In this document: in pieces, positions 56,856 through 64,000 of the stretch
How the letters are laid out: each line of letters opens with the position of its first letter
How positions within the stretch are numbered: the stretch's first letter is position 1
Origin: Hydrogenophaga sp.
Lineage (GTDB): Bacteria; Pseudomonadota; Gammaproteobacteria; Burkholderiales; Burkholderiaceae_C
Length of the DNA: 64,000 bases
Assembly (NCBI RefSeq): GCF_019264445.1
Contig: NZ_JAHVAB010000069.1
Location: forward strand, 46,523 to 110,522
Direction of reading: 5' to 3'
Notes under the pieces: generated by a model
The model's database searches: none
Told to the model about the DNA's origin: nothing
Seen by the model: only the letters and a program-made list of their open reading frames with translations
Made by a program: the position numbers and the translations under genes

Positions 56856-57266
56856 TCAGCCGTCTTCCAGGTTCCACCGAAAGCCGCAGCGCTTGCAGCA
56901 CACCGGCACCCAGTTCGCCTGGGGGCGGTGCCGGGCTTCTTCGAGCTGCAGCAGCCCGTAGGCCTTGCACTGCTGGCAGTTGGCCTGATTGGCCATTTCT
57001 TCGGCGTGCATGAGCAGGTAGAGATAGCGCCGCAGCGACCAGAGCGCGATCACGCCGCAGACCACCACGAACGCCACATCCATCAGCTTCTCGCTGGCGG
57101 TGCCCCCGCCCAGCGCTTCCAGGCTGGCGAGCACCGCCACCACCGAGAGCAGCGCCAGCAGCATGTGCGCGTGGCTCGAGAGCAGCTCGCGCTCGTACCA
57201 CTTGCGAAAACCCACCCGGCGAATGCCGTCCGCCAGCGTGCGGTTGAGGGGGTTTCTGGCCGGCAT
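56856..57266 (-). CDS. Two-helix membrane protein with C-terminal zinc ribbon
   Basis: A 136-residue protein. Two membrane segments lie at about 33-50 and 62-78. The C-terminal half has four cysteines in two CxxC pairs (NCQQCKAYG and VCCKRCGFRW), a likely zinc ribbon. Function unknown. Its stop is immediately next to the convergent glk stop, with no gap. Confidence 0.8.
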   Translation of the reverse strand: MPARNPLNRTLADGIRRVGFRKWYERELLSSHAHMLLALLSVVAVLASLEALGGGTASEKLMDVAFVVVCGVIALWSLRRYLYLLMHAEEMANQANCQQCKAYGLLQLEEARHRPQANWVPVCCKRCGFRWNLEDG

Positions 57267-57357
57267 GGTGGTGTGTCGTGTGGGTGGCGCATCGTGGCAC
57301 AAGCGCCTGTGGCCACCAACCCGCCACGCCGATATCCCACGGCGGCCGTGGGATTCC

Positions 57358-58263
57358 TCAGCTTTCCTGCAACTGCCGCAGGGCAAAGGCGGGGGCTTTT
57401 CCGTCCCGGTCCTGCCCGGCGTACACCGTCATGTGCGGGTACGGAATCTCGATGCCCTTGGCGTCGAAGGCCGACTTCAGGCGGCGCAGGTATTCGCGCT
57501 TGACGCCCCACTGCTCAATGGGCAGTGTGCGGATGCGGCAGCGAATGACCACCGCCGAGTCGCCCCAGCTGTCCACGCCAGCGATTTCGAGGTCGGCCAG
57601 TATCTTGCTGCCGTAGGCCGGTTGGGCGCGCATTTGCGCGGCCACGTCGCGCATCACGGCCATCACATCGTCCACGTTCTCGCGGTAGGCCACGCCAATA
57701 TCCATCACCGCGTTGCTGAAGCCGCGCGTCATGTTGATCACGGTGGTGATGGTGCTGTTGGGCACATAGTGCACGTTGCCGCTGTAGTCGCGCAGCTGCA
57801 CATAGCGCAGGGTCACTTCTTCGACCGAGCCGGAGTGGTTGCCCAGTTGCACGACATCACCCTGGCGGATCTGGTTTTCCAGCAGCAGAAAGAAGCCCGT
57901 GAAATAGTCTTTGACGAGGCTCTGTGCGCCAAAGCCGACGGCCAGGCCCACCACGCCAGCGGCGCCAAGAATGGGTGCCACCGACACGCCCAGTTCCGAC
58001 AGGACGAGCATCGCCGTGATGAGGCTGATGACCACAGCGATCAGATAGCGCACCACCCGCCCCAGCGTTTCAGCGCGCTGGGAGGATTCCCTGTCGTCCA
58101 TGCGGCTGGCGATGCGCTCGCGCAGCCGGCGCACGGCGCGCTGCAACAGCCCGGTGATCACCCAGGCTGCAACGACGATCACCGTGATGCGGATCGCCAC
58201 CATGGCAAAGCCGCCGAAAACGCCCCACCAGCGGGTGGCCATCTCCAGGTATTGGTCATTCAT
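57358..58263 (-). CDS. MscS-family small-conductance mechanosensitive channel
   Basis: A 301-residue MscS protein. Three N-terminal membrane helices, with the pore helix ILGAAGVVGLAVGFGAQSLVKDYFTG, are followed by the beta domain (LLENQIRQGDVVQL, VEEVTLRYVQLRDYSGNVHYVPNS in two parts) and the alpha/beta vestibule. It releases solutes under hypo-osmotic shock. AGGAG precedes the ATG. It is 66 bases downstream of otsA on the same strand, which fits joint use in osmotic stress. Confidence 0.95.
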   Translation of the reverse strand: MNDQYLEMATRWWGVFGGFAMVAIRITVIVVAAWVITGLLQRAVRRLRERIASRMDDRESSQRAETLGRVVRYLIAVVISLITAMLVLSELGVSVAPILGAAGVVGLAVGFGAQSLVKDYFTGFFLLLENQIRQGDVVQLGNHSGSVEEVTLRYVQLRDYSGNVHYVPNSTITTVINMTRGFSNAVMDIGVAYRENVDDVMAVMRDVAAQMRAQPAYGSKILADLEIAGVDSWGDSAVVIRCRIRTLPIEQWGVKREYLRRLKSAFDAKGIEIPYPHMTVYAGQDRDGKAPAFALRQLQES

Positions 58264-58329
58264 GTACTTCTCCTAAGAAAACGAAAAGGCAGGCCAGGCC
58301 GCAAGGGCCCGCACCTGCCTTGAGAGGGA

Positions 58330-59712
<1,383 letters not shown>

Positions 59713-59780
59713 GCAATGACCTTTGCGTGCGGGTGCGCTGTCCAGGGACACCGCAGAACCGGCTTTGCCGGGCTGCAGGT

Positions 59781-59821
59781 GTCGCCCCTTGAGGGGTAGC
59801 GCCGAAGGCGATGCGGGGGGA
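59781..59821. repeat. Short extragenic hairpin repeat, relative of the 80-bp unit
   Basis: GTCGCCCCTTGAGGGGTAGC followed by GCCGAAGGCG and a G run. It has the same plan as the core of the 80-bp repeat: CCCC...GGGG hairpin, AGCG, a second small stem, then GGGGG. It lies between GH15 and otsA and could weaken readthrough or protect RNA. Confidence 0.5.
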
Positions 59822-59824
59822 GCT

Positions 59825-61642
59825 TCATATCACCGTATCCCAGCGGGCCGAGAGGCGCACCGCAGCGTTGATGATGCCCACCATCGAATAGGTTTGCGGG
59901 TAGTTGCCCCACATTTCGCCGGTGGTGGCGTGGGTGTCTTCCGACAGCATGCCCAGCGGGTTGCGTGCCGCGAGCATGGTCTCGAAGATGGCGCGCGCTT
60001 CGTCGGCGCGGCCGGTGCGCGCGAGCGCGTCGATGCGCCAGAAGGTGCAGATGTTGAACGCGGTCTCGGGTTTGCCGAAGTCGTCGGCCGCTTCGTAGCG
60101 GCGCATGTAGGGGCCGTCGCACAGGTGCTTTTCGAGCGCGGCCAGTGTGGCGATGAAGCGCGGGTCCATCGGGTCGATCATGCCGACCTCCACCATCAGC
60201 AGCACGCTGGCGTCGAGGTCGCGCCCGCCGAAACTCTCGGCAAAGGCCTGGCGCTCTTCGCTCCACGATTCGCGCAGGATGCGCTCGCGCATGGTGGCGG
60301 CGCGCTCGGCCCAGTGCGTGGCCCGGTCGGGCAGCTCCAGCGTGTGGGCGATCTTGGCCAGCCGGTCGCACGCGGCCCAGCACATGAGCGCCGAGCTGGT
60401 GTGCACGCGTGCGCGGGTGCGCAGTTCCCACATGCCGGCATCGGGCTGGTCGTAGATGCTGGCCGCGCGCTCGCCCACCGCTTCGAGCTGTTCGAACTCG
60501 GCGCGCCCGGCGCGGTGCAGCAGGCGTTGGTCGTGAAAGGCCTGCGCAGCCGCCAGCACCACGTTGCCGTACACGTCGTGCTGAAAATGCTCCTGCGCCT
60601 GGTTGCCCACGCGCACCGGGCCCATGCCCCGGTAGCCGGGCAGGGTGTCGCAGATGCTTTCGGGCAGTTCGCGCTCCAGGCCAATGCCGTGCAGCGGCTG
60701 AATGTGGCCGCCACGGGCACCCATCACCACGTTGGACAGCCAGCGCAGGTAGTCTTCCATGGTGCCGACTTCGGACAGGCTGTTGAGTGCGCGCACCACA
60801 AAGAACGCGTCGCGCAGCCAGCAGTAGCGGTAGTCCCAGTTGCGCTGGGTGCCCGGCGCCTCGGGAATGCTGGTGGTCATGGCCGCGATGATCGCGCCGG
60901 TGTCCTCGTACAGCGAGAGCTTGAGCGTGATGGCCGCGCGGATCACCGCGTCCTGCCACTCCAGTGGCACCGCCAGGCGCTGGCTCCAGCCGCGCCAGTA
61001 GGACAGCGTTTCCTGCTCGAAGTGGCGCGCGGTGTCGCCAATGCCGCTTTCCAGCGTCTCGTCGGGGCCGAGCATGAAGTTGTGTTCGCGCACGAGCAGA
61101 AAGGGCTCGCGCGCCAGCACGTGGCTGATGGAGGCGTCGGTGTGCAGGCGCAGCGTCTGCTGCTCGCCCACATAGCGGATGTGGTTGCTGCCGGAGGTGA
61201 TGGTGGGTGCGGAGCGGCCCCAGTCGAACCGGGGCAGCACGCTCACGCGCACGCGCGGCGCGCCTTTGAGCGGGCGCACGCGGCGCACCAGCTGGGTGGG
61301 CCTGAAGTAGCGCCCGCGCGAAAGAAAGCGCGGCGCAAAGTCGGTGATGGACAGGCCATTGCCGTGCCGGTCCCAGAGCTCGGTGACGAGCACCGCGGTG
61401 TTGGGTTCGTAGCGCTGGCGGGCTTCGGCCAGGTCTTCGATCTCGATGGCGAACGCACCTTGCTCGGCATCGTCGCCGCCCAGCAGCGCGTGGAACACCG
61501 GGTCGCCATCAAAGCGCGGCAGGCAGCTCCACACGACGCGGCCGTGGGGGTCAATCAGGGCGCTGAAGGCGCAGTTGCCGACCACGCCCAGCGAGAGCGA
61601 TGCAGCAGCGGGCGGCGCGAAGCCTTGGGCGGGCATGTTCAT
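59825..61642 (-). CDS. Glycoside hydrolase family 15 protein (trehalase/glucoamylase-like)
   Basis: A 605-residue GH15 enzyme. An N-terminal beta domain (VGNCAFSALIDPHGRVVWSC) is followed by the (alpha/alpha)6 barrel with RNWDYRYCWLRDAFF, and the catalytic base region ATTGEMWGNYPQTYS near the C-terminus. Bacterial GH15 proteins encoded beside otsA/otsB have been found to be trehalases in some cases, but glucoamylase or dextranase activity is possible. Its ATG overlaps the otsB stop by four bases. Confidence 0.93.
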   Translation of the reverse strand: MNMPAQGFAPPAAASLSLGVVGNCAFSALIDPHGRVVWSCLPRFDGDPVFHALLGGDDAEQGAFAIEIEDLAEARQRYEPNTAVLVTELWDRHGNGLSITDFAPRFLSRGRYFRPTQLVRRVRPLKGAPRVRVSVLPRFDWGRSAPTITSGSNHIRYVGEQQTLRLHTDASISHVLAREPFLLVREHNFMLGPDETLESGIGDTARHFEQETLSYWRGWSQRLAVPLEWQDAVIRAAITLKLSLYEDTGAIIAAMTTSIPEAPGTQRNWDYRYCWLRDAFFVVRALNSLSEVGTMEDYLRWLSNVVMGARGGHIQPLHGIGLERELPESICDTLPGYRGMGPVRVGNQAQEHFQHDVYGNVVLAAAQAFHDQRLLHRAGRAEFEQLEAVGERAASIYDQPDAGMWELRTRARVHTSSALMCWAACDRLAKIAHTLELPDRATHWAERAATMRERILRESWSEERQAFAESFGGRDLDASVLLMVEVGMIDPMDPRFIATLAALEKHLCDGPYMRRYEAADDFGKPETAFNICTFWRIDALARTGRADEARAIFETMLAARNPLGMLSEDTHATTGEMWGNYPQTYSMVGIINAAVRLSARWDTVI

Positions 61643-62382
61643 GTCGGCGAGCTGGAGAGATGCAAGGCGTTGCCGAGCCATTCGCGCAGCGCCTGCGGGT
61701 GGGGGCAGCGGTGGCGGGCGCGCGTGGCGCCATCGCCCACCTTGATGCCGTCGCCGCCCAGGCGCTGCACCACGTCAAAGCCGGCTTCGTCGGTCACGTC
61801 GTCGCCCGCAAAAATCGGCACTCGGCCCTTGAAGGGGGCTTCCTGCATGAAGGCTTCGATGGCGGTGCCTTTGTTCACGCCGGCCGACTTCACTTCCACC
61901 ACGGCCTTGCCGCGCAGCAGCTGCAGCCCCGGCTCTTGTGCAATGGCGCGGGCCAGGGTGTCCACACACAAGGTTTCCAAGGTCGGCGCGAGCCGGTAGT
62001 GCAGGGCGATGGAGGTTTGTTTGCGCTCCAGCAGCAGCCCGCCGTGGCGTGCCACGAGGTGTTCGGCGGCCTGCACCGCGCGCGACAGGCCATCGGGGCG
62101 GGTGTTGGCGTTGTCGCCGTGGAGGGACAAACGCACCGCGCCGTGCTCGAACGCGGCGGGCCAGGGCCAGGGCGATGCCAGCAGGGGTTCGAGGTCGTCT
62201 CGCGCGCGGCCCGTGACCAGCGCGAGCGCGCCATCGAGCCGCTGGTACAGGCCGTGCAACAGGTCCACCAGCTCCGGGTGGACTTCAACCGCGTCGGGGC
62301 GCCGGGCCAGGTCGGCCAGCGTGCCGTCGAAGTCCAGAAACAGCGCGGACCGGTTGGTCAGCAGTTTTGGAAGGGTACTCAT
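61639..62382 (-). CDS. otsB: Trehalose-6-phosphate phosphatase
   Basis: A 247-residue HAD phosphatase. Motif I DFDGTLAD is at residues 17-24, motif III Lys in NKGTAIEAF, and motif IV GDDVTDEAGF. It dephosphorylates trehalose-6-phosphate to trehalose. First gene of the otsB-GH15-otsA operon. Confidence 0.95.
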   Translation of the reverse strand: MSTLPKLLTNRSALFLDFDGTLADLARRPDAVEVHPELVDLLHGLYQRLDGALALVTGRARDDLEPLLASPWPWPAAFEHGAVRLSLHGDNANTRPDGLSRAVQAAEHLVARHGGLLLERKQTSIALHYRLAPTLETLCVDTLARAIAQEPGLQLLRGKAVVEVKSAGVNKGTAIEAFMQEAPFKGRVPIFAGDDVTDEAGFDVVQRLGGDGIKVGDGATRARHRCPHPQALREWLGNALHLSSSPT

Positions 62383-62387
62383 CTGCC

Positions 62388-62398
62388 GTTACCGTAAC
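62388..62398. promoter_or_regulatory. Palindrome GTTACCGTAAC at the otsB translation start
   Basis: A perfect 11-base dyad, 6 bases before the otsB ATG, where the ribosome site should be; no Shine-Dalgarno-like sequence is visible. It could be an operator or an RNA hairpin that limits translation. Confidence 0.3.
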
Positions 62399-62434
62399 AG
62401 GCTGAGCGCCGCTGTGGGCATCCATGTCGATTTA

Positions 62435-62449
62435 ACCCACCTCGTGGGT
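62435..62449 (-). terminator. Short hairpin after the cca gene
   Basis: On the minus strand ACCCAC-GAG-GTGGGT followed by TTAAAT-like sequence, 39 bases past the cca stop and 53 bases before otsB. A weak intrinsic terminator is possible. Confidence 0.35.
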
Positions 62450-62487
62450 GAGAGACTTCGCGCCCGCTTGACGGACGGCGCAGCGCC

Positions 62488-63780
62488 TCAATCGCCAGCC
62501 ACGGCGCGGCCTGCAGCGCCGCTGGCCTGCGCCACCGCCGCCACGCGCGCCTGGTGAATGCGCTCGCCCACGCGGGCACCGGCCAGCCCATCGGCCTGGG
62601 CCTGCGCGGCCACGGCGGCGGTGTCGACCGCCAGTGCCCAGCGCATGGCTTGGGCGAGCCGCTCGCGTTGTGGGTACGGCTGGGCGTGCAGGCCGAGCCG
62701 GCCCCGGGCGTCGCACTCGCAGGCCAGCAGCACGTCGTCGAAGCGAGCGGGTTTGCGCAGCGCATCGCAGCGTTCGAGCAGGCGCACCAGCGCGGCCGCG
62801 CCGAAGTCGCCGCTGCGGTGGATGTTGCCGTGCTCGCGTGCCACCACGTCGGCCAGTTCGCGGCAGTCCACCGGCACGCGCAGGCGTTCGCACACGCCCT
62901 TGAGCAGTTTCGCGCTGCGCTCTTCATGGCCAATGTGGCGCGGCAGCACGTCGGCCGGGGTGGTGCCCTTGCCCAGGTCGTGGCACAGGCAGGCAAAGCG
63001 CACGGGCAGCGGGGCTGCGAGCTGTGCGCTCATGTCCAGCACCATCAGCAGGTGCACGCCGGTGTCCACTTCGGGGTGGTAGTCGGCGCGCTGCGGCACG
63101 CCCCAGAGCCGGTCCACTTCGGGCAGCAGGCGCTGCAGCGCACCGCATTCGCGCAGCACCTCCAGCATGCGGCTCGGGCGTTGCTCCATCAGGCCGCGCG
63201 AGAGCTCTTGCCACACGCGCTCGGCCACGAGGTGATCCACCTCGCCGTCTTCCACCATCTGCCGCATCAGGGCCATGGTTTCCGGTGCCACCGAGAAGTC
63301 GGGGAAGCGCGCGGCAAAGCGTGCGAGCCGGAGGATGCGCACCGGGTCTTCGGCGAAGGCAGTGGTGACATGGCGCAGCACGCGTTCGCGCAGGTCGCGC
63401 CGGCCACCGTAAGGGTCCATCACCTCACCACGCGCCGGATCTTCCGATTGCTCGGCGGCCACGGCCATGGCGTTGATGGTGAGGTCGCGCCGCGCCAGAT
63501 CGTCTTCCAGCGTGACGCCCGGGGCGGTGTGGAACGCAAAGCCGTGGTAGCCCGGTGCGGTTTTGCGCTCGGTGCGCGCCAGCGCGTATTCCTCGCGCGT
63601 TTGAGGGTGCAGGAACACCGGAAAGTCGCGCCCCACCGGCAGGAACCCGGCGTCGGCCATCGCCTGCGGCGTGGCACCCACAACGACCCAGTCGCGGTCC
63701 ACGTGCGCAGGTGCAGGCGTGTCATCGGAAAGCGCCATGAGCGCATCGCGCACCGCCCCGCCCACAAGATAGGTTTTCAT
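62488..63780 (-). CDS. cca: CCA tRNA nucleotidyltransferase (bifunctional type with HD domain)
   Basis: A 430-residue class II enzyme. GGAVRD is at residues 7-12 and the catalytic carboxylates are in HVDRDWVVVG. RRDLTINAMA and the nucleotide-specifying DPVRILRLARFAARF follow, and a C-terminal HD domain has CLCHDLGKGTTP. It adds or repairs the 3'-CCA of tRNA; the HD domain gives phosphatase/phosphodiesterase activity. The ATG at 63780 is exact because GGAVRD must be near the start. Repeat copies lie just upstream. Confidence 0.96.
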   Translation of the reverse strand: MKTYLVGGAVRDALMALSDDTPAPAHVDRDWVVVGATPQAMADAGFLPVGRDFPVFLHPQTREEYALARTERKTAPGYHGFAFHTAPGVTLEDDLARRDLTINAMAVAAEQSEDPARGEVMDPYGGRRDLRERVLRHVTTAFAEDPVRILRLARFAARFPDFSVAPETMALMRQMVEDGEVDHLVAERVWQELSRGLMEQRPSRMLEVLRECGALQRLLPEVDRLWGVPQRADYHPEVDTGVHLLMVLDMSAQLAAPLPVRFACLCHDLGKGTTPADVLPRHIGHEERSAKLLKGVCERLRVPVDCRELADVVAREHGNIHRSGDFGAAALVRLLERCDALRKPARFDDVLLACECDARGRLGLHAQPYPQRERLAQAMRWALAVDTAAVAAQAQADGLAGARVGERIHQARVAAVAQASGAAGRAVAGD

Positions 63781-63796
63781 GCAGGCAAGTTTAGGT

Positions 63797-63829
63797 GCAG
63801 CGACCCGCGCAGCGGCGGGGCGTGGAGGC
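63797..63829. repeat. Partial copy of the 80-bp repeat (3' end only)
   Basis: GCAGCGACCCGCGCAGCGGC and the following bases match the last third of the unit with two changes. It lies 16 bases upstream of the cca ATG. Confidence 0.7.
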
Positions 63830-63831
63830 AA

Positions 63832-63911
63832 GGGCCAGCCGCCGGGCCGCCCCAAGGCAGGCCCAGCCCCCTAGGGGGGCAGCGACCCGCGCAGCGGTGG
63901 AGCGTGGGGGC
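63832..63911. repeat. 80-bp extragenic repeat, copy 3
   Basis: Full unit, same orientation as the other copies; differs from copy 1 at two positions (CCTAGGGG for CCTCGGGG, GGTGGAG for GGCGGAG). Confidence 0.85.
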
Positions 63912-63920
63912 AACGCGACC

Positions 63921-64000
63921 GGGCCAGCCGCCGGGCCGCCCCAAGGCAGGCCCAGCCCCCTCGGGGGGCAGCGACCCGCGCAGCGGCGGAGCGTGGGGGC
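63921..64000. repeat. 80-bp extragenic repeat, copy 4
   Basis: Full unit, identical to copy 1 as far as read, ending at the last base of the window. Further copies may continue outside. Confidence 0.85.

Overview
The window is GC-rich, densely coded DNA from a beta-proteobacterium of the order Burkholderiales, most likely a Hydrogenophaga-like member of the Comamonadaceae. This placement is inferred from gene order (phoH/ybeY, folM-folB-ttcA, the Mrp operon) and from an 80-bp extragenic repeat of a kind I associate with that family; no rRNA or tRNA gene is present to test it. No prophage, insertion sequence or CRISPR array was seen. No stretch longer than about 220 bases lacks a gene. Many genes overlap by 1-4 bases, and several start with TTG or GTG.

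Region 1 (1-9.2 kb): the 3' part of an ECF sigma factor gene with a small membrane partner, a CNNM/CorC-type membrane protein, a Bax-inhibitor-1 homologue, and then a tight minus-strand operon. That operon encodes a thermostable-hemolysin-family protein, an AMP-forming ligase, a heme-oxygenase-like diiron oxidase (HDO), a short-chain dehydrogenase and a TPR protein. It looks like an uncharacterised small-molecule (acyl-derived) pathway. An MFS exporter lies upstream.

Region 2 (9.3-15.5 kb): a complete six-gene Mrp/Pha cation/proton antiporter operon with A and B fused.

Region 3 (15.5-25 kb): a catabolic island with an alpha/beta hydrolase, a LysR regulator, a flavin hydroxylase, an orphan TRAP binding protein, a Rieske oxygenase with its reductase, a MarR regulator, an epoxide hydrolase, glyoxalase I and a glutathione transferase. 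Seven copies of the dyad GTTG-N6-CAAC lie in front of its transcription units, which suggests a MarR-controlled regulon of unknown substrate.

Region 4 (25-39.4 kb): a few singletons (exported aldo/keto reductase, DUF6064 protein, orphan livF) and a six-gene glycogen operon, glgB-glgX-malQ-glgC-glgA-glgP.

Region 5 (39.4-57.3 kb): housekeeping and signalling genes: a cation efflux protein, dtd, phoH with an embedded lysozyme-inhibitor-like gene and ybeY, ruvAB, a sterol-desaturase/YhhN fusion protein, a SPOR protein, a D-threonine aldolase-type enzyme, a hybrid histidine kinase, ttcA, folB, a FolM-like pteridine reductase, a MidA-like methyltransferase and glucokinase.

Region 6 (57.3-64 kb): an MscS channel, a trehalose operon (otsB, GH15, otsA) and the CCA-adding enzyme. 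Glycogen, glucokinase, trehalose and MscS genes within 35 kb point to carbon storage and osmotic adaptation. The right edge ends exactly at the end of a copy of the 80-bp repeat.
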